Assembly (NCBI GenBank): GCA_004144595.1
Contig: SEEM01000036.1
Coordinates: 1-33,616 of the forward strand
Reading direction: 5' to 3'
Length of the DNA: 33,616 nucleotides
Source of the DNA: Hyphomicrobiales bacterium
GTDB taxonomy: Bacteria > Pseudomonadota > Alphaproteobacteria > Rhizobiales > Beijerinckiaceae
Part shown: positions 25,594-33,616 of the stretch, in pieces
Layout: every line of letters starts with the position of its first letter
Position numbering within the stretch: position 1 is the first letter of the stretch
Program-made: the position numbers and the translations under genes
Notes under the pieces: generated by a model
Told to the model about the DNA's origin: nothing
Seen by the model: only the letters and a program-made list of their open reading frames with translations
Databases searched by the model: none

Positions 25594-27678
25594 ATGCCTG
25601 CATCGGCTCAGAATGGCGGTTCCGCAACCGGCACCCGACGCGCGGGGCCGCGATGCATCGCGATCGTCGGCCCCTTCCAGAGCGGCAAGACGACGCTGCT
25701 CGAAAGCATTCTCATGCGATGCGGCGCACTCTCCCGCACCGGCACGGTCAAGGGTGGCAACACCGTCGGCGATGCGGCTCCCGAAGCGCGCGCGCATCAG
25801 ATGAGCACGGAACCCACCGTCGCGACCGTCGATTTCCTCGGCGACAGCTTCCACTTCATCGACTGCCCCGGATCGGTCGAGTTCCTGCACGAGATGCGCC
25901 ATGTGCTGCCGGCGGTCGATGCGGCCGTCGTCGTCTGCGAGGCGGATGACCGCAAGGCGCCGGCGCTGGAGCTCGTGCTGCGCGAACTGGAGGAGGCGGA
26001 CATCCCTCGCTTCCTGTTCCTGAACAAGATCGACACGGCTTCGCGGCGGGTGCGCGAGACACTCGCCATCCTGCAGCGCGCCTCGCGCACGCCGCTGCTG
26101 CTGCGCCAGATCCCGATCTGGCAAAAGGGCATCGCCGTCGGCTTCATCGACCTCGCCCTGGAGCGGGCCTTCATCTACCGCGAGCATGCGGCGAGCGAGA
26201 TCGTGCCGCTGGCGGTCGACGAGAGCGGCCGCGAAAAGGAAGCGCGCTTCTCGATGCTGGAGCGGCTCGCCGATTACGACGACGAACTGATGGAAGAATT
26301 GCTGGGCGACATGGAGCCGCCGCGCGACCGCGTCTTCGACGATCTCGCCCGCGAGTTGCAGCATCGCCATGTCGTGCCTGTGCTGATCGGCGCTGCCGAG
26401 CGCGGCAACGGCGTGACGCGCCTGCTCAAGGCGCTCCGGCACGAGGCGCCGGGGCTGGCGGAGACGCGTGGGCGGTCGGGCATCCTTGCCGAAGGCCCGC
26501 CGCTCGGCCAGTTGATGAAAACCTGGCATTCGAGCCAGGGCGGCAAGGTCTCGCTGGCGAGGGTGATGCGCGGCCGGCTGCCGGAGGGCGATGTCGTGAC
26601 CTCGTCCGGTGGCACGGAAGCCCGCATCGCCGGCGTGCTGGCGCTGAAGGGAGCCGAGCAGAGCCGCAAGCCTGCGGCGGAGGAGGGTGAGGTCGCCGGC
26701 TTCGCCAAGCTCGACGGCATCGCGACGGGCGAGGCCTTCATGCTTGGCAAGACGCGGGCGAGCGTCGTCAGCGCGGTGGCGCCGCCCGAGGCCGTCCACG
26801 CCTTCGCCATTGCCGTCAAGGACCGCAAGGACGATGTCAGGCTGGCGGCGGCGTTGCAGCGCCTGACCGAGGAGGATACCGCGCTCGCGGTGACGCAGGT
26901 GCCTGAACTCGGCGAAACCCGCCTGTCCGGTCAAGGCGAGATGCATCTGCGCGTTGCGCTCGAGAAGCTTGCCGGCCGCTACGGCGTCACGGTGGCCAGC
27001 ACGACGCCGCAGATCGGCTATCGCGAGACCATCCGTGGGCAGGCCGGCGCGCGCGGCCGCCATCGCAAGCAGAGCGGCGGGCATGGCCAGTATGGCGATG
27101 TGGTCATCGAGGTCGCGCCGGTGCCACGCGGCGAGGGCATCCAGTTCGTCGACAAGATCACCGGCGGCGTCGTGCCCCGCCAGTATATCGGCTCGGTCGA
27201 GGCCGGCATGCGCGATTTCTGCGAGAAGGGGCCGCTCGGTTTCCCGATCGTCGACGTCGCGGTGGCGCTGACGGACGGTTCCTATCACACGGTCGATTCC
27301 TCCGACATGGCGTTCCGGCAGGCGGCGCGACTGGCGATGAGCGAGGCGATGCCGCAGGCCAGGCCGGTGCTGCTCGAACCGATCCTCTCCGTCGAGGTCG
27401 TGATCCCCTCCGAGGCGATGTCGCGGGCTTCGGCGCTGATCTCCTCCCGGCGCGGGCAGATCCTCGGCTACGATAACCGCCCCGGCTGGCGCGGCTGGGA
27501 CCAGATCAAGGCGCTGGTGCCGGAAGCGGAGATGACCGGCCTGATCGTCGAACTGCGCTCGGCGACATCCGGTGTCGGTTCGTTCAGCGCACGCTTCGAC
27601 CACCTCGCGGAGCTTGCGGGCAAGCCGGCCGAAGCGGTGGTCTCCGCGCAGGCGCTCGCCCTCGCGCAGACGCGCTGA
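25594..27678 (+). CDS. elongation factor G-like GTPase (non-canonical EF-G)
   Basis: This 694-residue protein has the domain order of EF-G: a GTPase domain, domain II, and domains III-V. The P-loop is GPFQSGKT (26-33) and G4 is NKID. The G3 element is DCPGSVEF, with serine in place of the histidine that in translational EF-G helps hydrolysis, and the usual RGITI switch I is absent (AHQMSTEPTVA instead). Later blocks such as GQGEMHLRVALEKL, SGGHGQYGDVVIEV and PILSVEVVIPSEAM are EF-G-like. It therefore belongs to the EF-G-like branch (FusA2-type), whose role is uncertain, rather than being the main EF-G. The ATG at 25594 has GGAGGAA just upstream; an in-frame start at 25528 does not. Confidence 0.9.
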   Translation: MPASAQNGGSATGTRRAGPRCIAIVGPFQSGKTTLLESILMRCGALSRTGTVKGGNTVGDAAPEARAHQMSTEPTVATVDFLGDSFHFIDCPGSVEFLHEMRHVLPAVDAAVVVCEADDRKAPALELVLRELEEADIPRFLFLNKIDTASRRVRETLAILQRASRTPLLLRQIPIWQKGIAVGFIDLALERAFIYREHAASEIVPLAVDESGREKEARFSMLERLADYDDELMEELLGDMEPPRDRVFDDLARELQHRHVVPVLIGAAERGNGVTRLLKALRHEAPGLAETRGRSGILAEGPPLGQLMKTWHSSQGGKVSLARVMRGRLPEGDVVTSSGGTEARIAGVLALKGAEQSRKPAAEEGEVAGFAKLDGIATGEAFMLGKTRASVVSAVAPPEAVHAFAIAVKDRKDDVRLAAALQRLTEEDTALAVTQVPELGETRLSGQGEMHLRVALEKLAGRYGVTVASTTPQIGYRETIRGQAGARGRHRKQSGGHGQYGDVVIEVAPVPRGEGIQFVDKITGGVVPRQYIGSVEAGMRDFCEKGPLGFPIVDVAVALTDGSYHTVDSSDMAFRQAARLAMSEAMPQARPVLLEPILSVEVVIPSEAMSRASALISSRRGQILGYDNRPGWRGWDQIKALVPEAEMTGLIVELRSATSGVGSFSARFDHLAELAGKPAEAVVSAQALALAQTR

Positions 27679-27720
27679 TCCGCCCCCGCAAGCCTTCATG
27701 CCTGCAAGCCCTCATTCCCG

Positions 27721-27749
27721 CCGGGAGCCCTCACTCGGCTCCCGGTTTT
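27721..27749 (+). terminator. intrinsic terminator of the EF-G-like gene
   Basis: CCGGGAGCC (27721-27729) and GGCTCCCGG (27737-27745) form a perfect 9-bp stem with a 7-base loop, followed by TTTT. It lies 43 bases after the stop of the EF-G-like gene. Confidence 0.8.
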
Positions 27750-27776
27750 GGGCTTGCTTTCGTGACGTGCGGACTG

Positions 27777-27797
27777 TTTAGATATGAACATTATACA
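27777..27797 (+). promoter_or_regulatory. AT-rich promoter-like patch upstream of the acyl-CoA ligase gene
   Basis: TTTAGATATGAACATTATACA (read 27777-27797) is unusually AT-rich here and includes TATACA (27792-27797), a reasonable -10. No good -35 is found at 17 bases. A promoter for the ligase gene (110 bases downstream) is likely somewhere here. Confidence 0.35.
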
Positions 27798-27908
27798 GCG
27801 TGTGTCGGCCGGCGCTTGCGCTCCCGGCCGCTGTTACGCACTGTACGATCATGAAAATGCACCGGAACCCGCTCCCCAGGGCGGCTAACCGGGCAGTAGG
27901 AGGGAACC

Positions 27909-29624
27909 ATGACTGCGACCGGCGCCATGCAGGCGAGGAACGCCTTGCGCCCTTGGCTCGCGCATTATCCGCCGGCTGTTCCGCCAGAGCTCGACGACGC
28001 CAGGATCGGAACGCTGGCGGACCTGATCGGCTTCGCCTGTTCAACCTATGCCAACCGTCCGGCCTTCGAGAGCTTCGGCAAGACGATCACCTTCGCCGAG
28101 ACGCGCCGGGCCGCGGAGGCCTTCGCCGGCTGGCTGCAGGCACAAGGCCTGAAGAAGGGCGATCGCGTCGCCCTGATGATGCCGAATATCCTGGCCTATC
28201 CGGCGGCGATCTTCGGCGTGCTGCTCGGCGGCTTCACCGTCGTCAATGTCAATCCGCTCTACACGGCGCGCGAACTGACCCACCAGGTCAACGATTCCGG
28301 TGCGCGGGTGCTCGTGGTGATCGAAAACTTCGCCCATGTCGTCGAGGAGGCGAAGCCGAACCTGAAGCTCGACGCGATCGTCGTCGCCACGGCTGGCGAC
28401 CTGATGGGCTTCAAGGGCAAAATCGTTAATTTCGTCGCGCGCCGGATCAAGAAGGTGGTGAAGGCGTACAACCTGCCAGCCTCGGTCGGTTTCCAGCAGA
28501 TCCTGCAGGGCGGAGCCCGGATGGCGCCTGTCACGGTCATGCCGGAAGACGTCGCCTTCCTGCAGTATACCGGCGGCACGACCGGCGTCGCCAAGGGCGC
28601 GACGCTGACGCATCGCAACGTCGCCGCCAATGTGCAGCAGGCCGGTTTCTGGCTCGAATGGGTTCTGGAGCCGCCGCTCGGCCGCAGCGATTATCAGCAT
28701 GTCATGGTGACGGCGCTGCCGCTCTACCACATCTTCGCGCTGACCTGCTGCTGCATGTTCATGCTGCGCATCGGCGCCAAGAGCCTGCTGATCGCCAACC
28801 CCCGGGACATTCCCGGCTTCATCAAGACGCTGAAGGCGAGCCGCTTCACGCTCTTCTCCGGAGTCAACACGCTCTACAACGCGCTCGCCAACCATCCCGA
28901 GATCAAGGATGTCGACTTCTCCGAGATGCGCTTCGCGGTGGCCGGCGGCATGGCAACGCAGGCCGCAGTCGCCAAGCAGTGGAAGGCGGTGACCGGCCGG
29001 CCGATCATCGAGGGCTACGGTCTCTCGGAGACCTCGCCGATCGCCACCATCAACCGCCCCGACATGACCGAGTTCAGCGGCACGATCGGCTACCCGATTC
29101 CCTCGACGGAGATCGCGATCCGCGACGCCGAGGGCCAGGACATGCCGATGGGCGAGGCTGGCGAGATCTGCATCCGCGGACCGCAGGTGATGGCGGGCTA
29201 CTGGAAGCGCCCTGACGAGACCGCCAAGGCGATGACGGCCGACGGCTTTTTCCGCAGCGGCGATATCGGCGTCATGCTGCCGGACGGGCAGGTCAAGGTC
29301 GTTGACCGGATGAAGGACATGGTGCTGGTCTCCGGCTTCAACGTCTATCCCAACGAGGTCGAGGACGTGCTGGCCTCGCATCCCGGCGTGCTGGAATCGG
29401 CCGTGATCGGGTTGCCGGACGAGCATTCGGGCGAGGCTGTCACCGCCTTCGTCGTGCGCAAGGACCCGACCCTGACGACGGATGCGCTGCGGGCCTACTG
29501 CAAGGAGAACCTGACCGGCTACAAGGTGCCCAGGCAGATCTTCTTCCGCGAAAGCCTGCCGAAGACCAATGTCGGCAAGGTGCTGCGCCGGGCGCTGCGC
29601 GAGGAGGTCGTCGCCAAGCGCTGA
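27909..29624 (+). CDS. fadD: long-chain fatty acid-CoA ligase
   Basis: This 571-residue enzyme of the ANL (acyl-activating) superfamily first adenylates a fatty acid and then joins it to CoA, feeding beta-oxidation or lipid synthesis. The AMP-binding motif YTGGTTGVAKGATLTH is at about 220, YGLSETSPI at about 370, the SGDIGVMLPDGQVKVVDRMKDMV hinge at about 450, and the C-terminal catalytic lysine in LPKTNVGKVLRR. It closely follows the length and motif layout of FadD-type ligases. The ATG at 27909 has GGAGGGA just upstream. It lies alone between the EF-G-like and molybdoenzyme genes. Chain-length preference cannot be read. Confidence 0.9.
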   Translation: MTATGAMQARNALRPWLAHYPPAVPPELDDARIGTLADLIGFACSTYANRPAFESFGKTITFAETRRAAEAFAGWLQAQGLKKGDRVALMMPNILAYPAAIFGVLLGGFTVVNVNPLYTARELTHQVNDSGARVLVVIENFAHVVEEAKPNLKLDAIVVATAGDLMGFKGKIVNFVARRIKKVVKAYNLPASVGFQQILQGGARMAPVTVMPEDVAFLQYTGGTTGVAKGATLTHRNVAANVQQAGFWLEWVLEPPLGRSDYQHVMVTALPLYHIFALTCCCMFMLRIGAKSLLIANPRDIPGFIKTLKASRFTLFSGVNTLYNALANHPEIKDVDFSEMRFAVAGGMATQAAVAKQWKAVTGRPIIEGYGLSETSPIATINRPDMTEFSGTIGYPIPSTEIAIRDAEGQDMPMGEAGEICIRGPQVMAGYWKRPDETAKAMTADGFFRSGDIGVMLPDGQVKVVDRMKDMVLVSGFNVYPNEVEDVLASHPGVLESAVIGLPDEHSGEAVTAFVVRKDPTLTTDALRAYCKENLTGYKVPRQIFFRESLPKTNVGKVLRRALREEVVAKR

Positions 29625-29649
29625 CGACACCCTCGGGCTTGCCGAACCA

Positions 29650-29695
29650 TCCTTCGAGACGCCATTCCCTCGGCGTGGCTCCTCTGGATCAGGGC
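29650..29695. repeat. degenerate hairpin repeat after fadD
   Basis: CATCCTTCGAGACGCC near 29649-29664 is partly complementary to GGCGTGGCTCCTCTGGAT near 29672-29689. The pattern resembles a degenerate copy of the CATCCTTCGAG...CTCAGGATGAGGG palindromes I recall from related genomes. It lies directly before the presumed start of the molybdoenzyme gene. Confidence 0.3.
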
Positions 29696-29700
29696 TGGAG

Positions 29701-30912
29701 ATGCCGGCAGACGGTCGACAGGCGGGAGAACAACGTGTCATCTGTGCCGGCCGTCGCGATGGCGGATCGCCTTTGCGTGCAGCCGCCGGAGACTATTTTC
29801 GCTTGCCCCATCGCCTTGTCGAACTGCCCCTGCTGCGCCGCCTGAAGCCTGGCCTCCATGTCCATGAGGAGGAGGCGCTGAATGCCGAGCCGGCGCTCGC
29901 GCTGCTCGAAGCCCCGATCACGCCGGTCGATTCGTTCTTCATCCGCAATAACGGCCACTTGCCGGAGATCGACGACGACAGCGGGTGGACGCTGAGTGTC
30001 GACGGCGAGGTCGAGCGTCCGACCAGCTGGACTGTGGCCGGTCTGCAGGAGGCTTTCGAGACCGTCACGCTCACGGCCGTCCTAGAATGCGCCGGTAATG
30101 GCCGTTCGCGCTTCTCGCCGGCGACAGACGGTTTGCAATGGCGGCTCGGTGCCGTCGGCTGCGCGCGCTGGACGGGCGTGCGGCTGGCCGATGTGCTGGC
30201 GCATGCGGGCGTAAAGCCGAGCGCGACCTATACCGGCCACCATGCGCCGGACCGCCAGATCAACAAGCCGGAGAAGGCGGCGCTGTCGCGCGGGCTGCCG
30301 ATCGCCAAGGCGCTGGCGCCGGAGACGCTCATCGCCTTCGCCATGAATGGCGAGCCCTTGCCGCGGCTGCATGGCGGGCCTTTGCGCATCGTCGCGCCCG
30401 GCTATCCCGGCTCGGCCTGGCAGAAATGGCTCGACCGGATCAACCTGCGCACCGTCGAGCATGACGGCGAGAAGATGCGCGGGACGGATTATCGCCTGCC
30501 GATCGCGCCGGTCCGTCCCGGTGAGCCGCTCGATCCGGAGAATTTCGCCGTGATCACCGATATGCCGGTCAAATCGCTGATCACGATGCCGCTCGACGGC
30601 TTCGTGGCCAAGCAAGGCGATCGATTGAAGGTCGCGGGCTTCGCCTGGAGCGGTGCCGTGCCGCTGGCATCGGTGGCCATCTCCAGCGATGGCGGCGAGA
30701 GCTGGCAGGAGGTGGTATTGCAGGTCGGAGAGGGACGCTTCGCCTGGCAGCGTTTCGAGGTGGAGATCGTCGCGGCGCAGCCAGGCCCGTTCGTGGTCAT
30801 GGCGCGGGCGCGCGATGCCGAGGGCGGCATTCAGCCGCTGGAGCCTGTCTGGAACCCACGGGGATACTGCAACAATCAGGTCCAGCGGGTGCGCGGTTCG
30901 GTCGTCGCGTGA
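29701..30912 (+). CDS. sulfite-oxidase-family molybdopterin oxidoreductase
   Basis: This protein of about 403 residues has the sulfite oxidase molybdenum domain with the metal-ligand cysteine in VLECAGNGRSRF (Cys130 in this frame), GCARWTGVRLADVL, and HGGPLRIVAPGYPG, followed by a C-terminal dimerisation domain (about 285-403). It probably oxidises sulfite or a related substrate using molybdopterin. No Tat or Sec signal is visible, unlike periplasmic SorA-type enzymes, so it may be cytoplasmic. The start is uncertain: ATG 29701 is the only upstream ATG in frame, but homology becomes clear only from about LRRLKPGLHVHEEE, residue 43 on. A better ribosome site (GGCGGGAG before GTG 29735) belongs to another frame. 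The partner that accepts electrons is not visible. Confidence 0.85.
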   Translation: MPADGRQAGEQRVICAGRRDGGSPLRAAAGDYFRLPHRLVELPLLRRLKPGLHVHEEEALNAEPALALLEAPITPVDSFFIRNNGHLPEIDDDSGWTLSVDGEVERPTSWTVAGLQEAFETVTLTAVLECAGNGRSRFSPATDGLQWRLGAVGCARWTGVRLADVLAHAGVKPSATYTGHHAPDRQINKPEKAALSRGLPIAKALAPETLIAFAMNGEPLPRLHGGPLRIVAPGYPGSAWQKWLDRINLRTVEHDGEKMRGTDYRLPIAPVRPGEPLDPENFAVITDMPVKSLITMPLDGFVAKQGDRLKVAGFAWSGAVPLASVAISSDGGESWQEVVLQVGEGRFAWQRFEVEIVAAQPGPFVVMARARDAEGGIQPLEPVWNPRGYCNNQVQRVRGSVVA

Positions 30913-30978
30913 GGCTTTGAACCTTTTGCCGGGTTGCCGCGTCTAAAGAAGTGGGTCTGCCATTCCGGGCATGGCTCT

Positions 30979-31020
30979 GCCGCCTCGGTCTCTCCTCCTC
31001 CCATCGGCGACCGAGGCGGC
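30979..31020 (+). terminator. 12-bp hairpin between convergent genes
   Basis: GCCGCCTCGGTC (30979-30990) and GACCGAGGCGGC (31009-31020) form a perfect 12-bp stem with an 18-base loop, between the molybdoenzyme gene and mtaB. TATTCTTCC follows on the plus strand, so it may terminate the plus-strand transcript and could serve both. Confidence 0.55.
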
Positions 31021-31042
31021 TATTCTTCCCCGAAGGACCAGT

Positions 31043-32314
31043 TCAGGCCGCGAGAAGGGCCTTGCCGTCGGCCGCATATCCGGTGACCGGCACGATCATG
31101 CCCGGCGCGACATCGCTGCCGAAGCGGACCAGCGTGAAATCCTCGGCGCGGCCGGTATTGCCGCGTTCGGTCAGGACGCTGAGCGGACGGCCGATGCGCT
31201 CGCCGAGATGGCGCTGCTGCGCGGCGCTGGCCGCTGCCCGCAGCCTTGCGGCGCGCTCCGAGACGATCTCCCCCGAAAGTTGTGGCATCCGGGCGGCGGG
31301 CGTGCCGGGGCGTGCCGAATAAGGGAAGACATGGACGAAGCTCAGGCCGCATTCCGCGACGAGATCGAGCGAGCGGGCGAACATCGCCTCGTCTTCGGTC
31401 GGGAAGCCGGCGATGAGATCGGCGCCGAAGACGATATCGGGGCGCAGAGCCCGGATCTCCGCGCAAAAGCGGATGGCGTCAGCGCGGCCATGGCGGCGCT
31501 TCATGCGCTTCAGGATCAGGTCGTCGCCGGCCTGAAGCGAGAGATGCAGATGCGGCATCAGGCGCGCCTCAGTCGCGAGCAGGTCGCGCAGGGCATCGTC
31601 GACCTCGACGGCGTCGATCGAGGAGAGACGCAGGCGCGGCAGCTCGGGCAGGGCGCGCAGGATCGCGCGCGTCAGCAGGCCCAGCGACGGCTCGTCGCCC
31701 AGGTCGCGGCCATAGCTGGTGAGGTCGACGCCGGTCAGCACGATCTCGCGGGCGCCGGCTTCCAGCAGGGTGCGGCACTGCGCGACGACATCGGCGATGG
31801 CGAGTGAGCGCGAATTGCCCCGGCCGAAGGGAATGACGCAGAAGGTACAGCGGTGATCGCAGCCGTTCTGGACCTGGACGAAGCCGCGCGTATGGCCGGC
31901 GAAACGGCCGGTGATGGGCGCGCGCATGGCGGTGCGGGCCATGATGTCGCCGACATCGAGCTTGTCGGCTGCGGCTGTCTCAGGGTGCCCGAGGCTGTTG
32001 GAGTGGGCGAGCGCAGCCCAGTTCTCGGGGCGCAGCTTCTCGTCATTGCCGAGAACCCGGTCGACCTCGGTCATCGCCGCAAAGCGGGCCGGTTCGATTT
32101 GCGCGGCGCAGCCGGTGACGATGACGGGCCGGTCTGGCTGCTCGCGCTTGAGTCGGCGGACGGCCTGCCGCGCCTGGCGGGTCGCCTCGGCCGTAACGGC
32201 ACAGGAATTGACGATCGCGGCATGCTTCAGCCCGGCGGCTTCAGCCTGAAGCCTCAACGCCTCGCTCTCGACGATGTTGAGGCGGCAGCCGAAGGTGACG
32301 ACTTCCAAGCTCAC
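31043..32314 (-). CDS. mtaB: tRNA t6A37 methylthiotransferase MtaB
   Basis: This 423-residue radical-SAM enzyme converts t6A to ms2t6A at position 37 of tRNAs reading ANN codons. The N-terminal domain carries the three cysteines of one 4Fe-4S cluster (Cys10, Cys38, Cys69), and the radical-SAM motif GCDHRCTFC (CxxxCxxC; Cys152, 156, 159) binds the second. The segment PHLHLSLQAGDD and a C-terminal TRAM-like region follow. The start is taken as the GTG at 32312-32314, which overlaps the dapF stop (TAGTG) and gives the usual family N-terminus (EVVTFGCRLN); an upstream open frame inside dapF is a shadow. It forms an operon with dapF. Confidence 0.95.
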   Translation of the reverse strand: MSLEVVTFGCRLNIVESEALRLQAEAAGLKHAAIVNSCAVTAEATRQARQAVRRLKREQPDRPVIVTGCAAQIEPARFAAMTEVDRVLGNDEKLRPENWAALAHSNSLGHPETAAADKLDVGDIMARTAMRAPITGRFAGHTRGFVQVQNGCDHRCTFCVIPFGRGNSRSLAIADVVAQCRTLLEAGAREIVLTGVDLTSYGRDLGDEPSLGLLTRAILRALPELPRLRLSSIDAVEVDDALRDLLATEARLMPHLHLSLQAGDDLILKRMKRRHGRADAIRFCAEIRALRPDIVFGADLIAGFPTEDEAMFARSLDLVAECGLSFVHVFPYSARPGTPAARMPQLSGEIVSERAARLRAAASAAQQRHLGERIGRPLSVLTERGNTGRAEDFTLVRFGSDVAPGMIVPVTGYAADGKALLAA

Positions 32315-33198
32315 TATGCCGCGCTCGAAAACAACGCCTGGTCGAGCGTGCCTTCCCATTCGAACTCGACCGGGCCGGTCATCAGGACATGGCCGTCGCG
32401 CTCGCGCCATTCGATGGCGAGGTCGCCGCCGGGCAGGCTGACGGTGGCCTTGCGGGCTGTCAGCTCGCGGCGCACCCCCGCGACCAGCGCCGCGCAGGCG
32501 CCCGAGCCGCAGGCCTGCGTGATGCCGGCGCCGCGTTCCCAGACGCGCAACACGATATGGTCGGGTGCCTCCACCGCGGCGAGCTCGATATTGGCGCGGT
32601 CGGGGAAGATCGGGTGGTTTTCGAGCAGGGGGCCGATCTGCGCGAGATTGTAGGCATAGGGGTCCGCCACGAAGAAGACGGCGTGCGGATTGCCCATGTT
32701 GACGGCGCAGGGCGTGTGCAGGATCGGATCGTCGATCGGGCCGATCTGGAGCTCGAAGCGGCTGGTATCCTCGAAAGGCTCGGCCAGCGGGATCTGGTCC
32801 CAGTCGAGGCGCGGCGCGCCCATGTCGACGGTAAAGAGGGTCTCACCCTCGCGGATCGCCGGGAGCAAACCGGCCTTGGTCTGGAGCGTGAGGCGGATCT
32901 TTTCGGCATCGCCCATCTGCGGATCGGCGATCATCGCCCAGGCGACGCAGCGCGTGCCGTTGCCGCAGGCGCCGGCTTCCGAACCATCGGTGTTGTAGAT
33001 GCGAACGAAGGCGTCGGTGCCGGGCGTCGCGGCGTCGTGCAGGACCATGAGCTGGTCGAAGCGGGCGCGGTGCAGGGAGGCGATGGCGCGGGCTTCCGCT
33101 TCGCTGACGACATGCTTGCTGCCGCGTAGGTCCAGTACGGTGATCTGGTTGCCGAGCCCGTTCATCTTCAGGAACCGGCGATTGGCCAGAGCGTTCAT
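32314..33198 (-). CDS. dapF: diaminopimelate epimerase DapF
   Basis: This 294-residue enzyme interconverts LL- and meso-diaminopimelate, for lysine and peptidoglycan. The two active-site cysteines are in GACGNGTRC (Cys78) and [16 protein letters not shown] is the conserved N-terminal block. The length is normal. The ATG at 33196-33198 is preferred because the family N-terminus begins there; the ribosome site is weak, and the open frame to 33255 adds residues not typical of the family. mtaB follows with a one-base overlap, so translation is probably coupled. Confidence 0.97.
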   Translation of the reverse strand: MNALANRRFLKMNGLGNQITVLDLRGSKHVVSEAEARAIASLHRARFDQLMVLHDAATPGTDAFVRIYNTDGSEAGACGNGTRCVAWAMIADPQMGDAEKIRLTLQTKAGLLPAIREGETLFTVDMGAPRLDWDQIPLAEPFEDTSRFELQIGPIDDPILHTPCAVNMGNPHAVFFVADPYAYNLAQIGPLLENHPIFPDRANIELAAVEAPDHIVLRVWERGAGITQACGSGACAALVAGVRRELTARKATVSLPGGDLAIEWRERDGHVLMTGPVEFEWEGTLDQALFSSAA

Positions 33199-33340
33199 TT
33201 GGTCACACGTCCCTTGAATAGTGGGTCTATGGCGTAGGCGACGTGAAAAAGCCACCCTCGTGCCCGTTCCTTAGGGCAAGGTGGACATTCTATGTTGCGC
33301 CGCAAGGGCGCGAATCGCGTGAAACTGTAAGGCCGTGACG

Positions 33341-33616
33341 ATGCGTGATTCTCGGCGGTACTCCCGGATTTGTGTTCTGACGCTTGCCGGCTTGGCGAGC
33401 CTGTCGAACGGAATGGCTTTTGCGCAGGGGCGCGTGGCGCCGCCGACCGCAGTCGAATCCGCGCCGCTCGCCCCGCCGCCCGGTGCGAGCCCCGTCCAGA
33501 TGCCGTCTTCACCGGCGCAGACGCCACCCGTGGCCGTGCCGGATCCCCAGCCGGGGCCGCAGCCGGTCCAGCCCGCCCCGCCGCCGCCGAGCCCGGTGAC
33601 GCCGCAGCCGGTGCAG
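33341..33616 (+). CDS. secreted proline-rich protein, 5' end only
   Basis: Translation from the ATG at 33341 stays open for all 92 codons to the window edge. Residues 1-27 look like a signal peptide (VLTLAGLASLSNGMAFAQG), with cleavage near FAQ. From there the sequence is very rich in proline, with Gln, Val and Ala (for example PQPGPQPVQPAPPPPSPV), probably an extended linker in the periplasm. The folded domain, if any, lies beyond the window. Some TonB-linked and ExbB-type proteins of this group begin like this, but no evidence here separates the options. AAGG lies upstream of the ATG. It diverges from dapF. Confidence 0.65.
   Translation, partial: MRDSRRYSRICVLTLAGLASLSNGMAFAQGRVAPPTAVESAPLAPPPGASPVQMPSSPAQTPPVAVPDPQPGPQPVQPAPPPPSPVTPQPVQ

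Noticed and set aside
25558..27699. 713-codon minus-strand open frame opposite the EF-G-like gene
   Set aside because: Antisense shadow of a gene with P-loop and EF-G blocks.
29735..29845. Short GTG frame with a good ribosome-like site inside the 5' part of the molybdoenzyme gene
   Set aside because: It ends after about 36 codons and overlaps a stretch that in the long frame leads into sulfite oxidase homology. I kept it only as a sign of possible N-terminal disruption.

Overview
The window is a high-GC, gene-dense stretch of an alphaproteobacterial chromosome, most likely from the Hyphomicrobiales (Rhizobiales). A Bosea-like organism is my best guess; this rests on recalled gene content and on a palindromic repeat beginning GTCATTCCGGGGC, not on a search. 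Coding regions use mostly G or C in the third position. I see no tRNA, rRNA, CRISPR array, phage gene or insertion sequence.

Left part (1-7.8 kb): the window opens with the last codons of a plus-strand TRAP solute-binding protein. A complete minus-strand TRAP cassette (dctQ-dctM-dctP) faces it, and its dctP has the same C-terminus. The cassette is divergent from a fused HyuA-HyuB hydantoinase/5-oxoprolinase, followed by an SDR oxidoreductase. Together they suggest uptake and ATP-driven opening of a cyclic amide such as 5-oxoproline. Middle-left (7.9-15.2 kb): an HSL-type esterase, a chemoreceptor, a stand-alone RecD-like helicase, a DUF1801 protein, and a DUF1800/DUF1501 pair of which only the second has a Tat-type signal.

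Middle (15.2-20.1 kb): a minus-strand leucine biosynthesis cluster in which leuC and leuD are separated by a small membrane protein, a zincin-like metalloprotein and a LysE exporter. An alpha/beta hydrolase with C-terminal TPR-like repeats follows leuD. Upstream of leuC is an unrecognised 57-residue gene that may be leaderless. From 20.1 to 23.8 kb, on the same strand, lie a marR-MFS-HlyD multidrug efflux cassette and rplS, which has a textbook terminator.

Right part (24-33.6 kb): an SDR, a long palindromic repeat, a 62-residue helical protein, a non-canonical EF-G-like GTPase, a FadD-type acyl-CoA ligase and a sulfite-oxidase-family molybdoenzyme lie on or near the plus strand. They are followed by the minus-strand pair dapF-mtaB (lysine/peptidoglycan precursor epimerase and tRNA methylthiotransferase). 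The window ends inside a secreted, proline-rich protein.

Most of this is ordinary metabolism and housekeeping. The parts least explained by known biology are the DUF1800/DUF1501 pair, the three-gene insertion between leuC and leuD, the 57-residue gene upstream of leuC, the hydrolase-TPR protein, and several hairpin or palindrome elements in the gaps.
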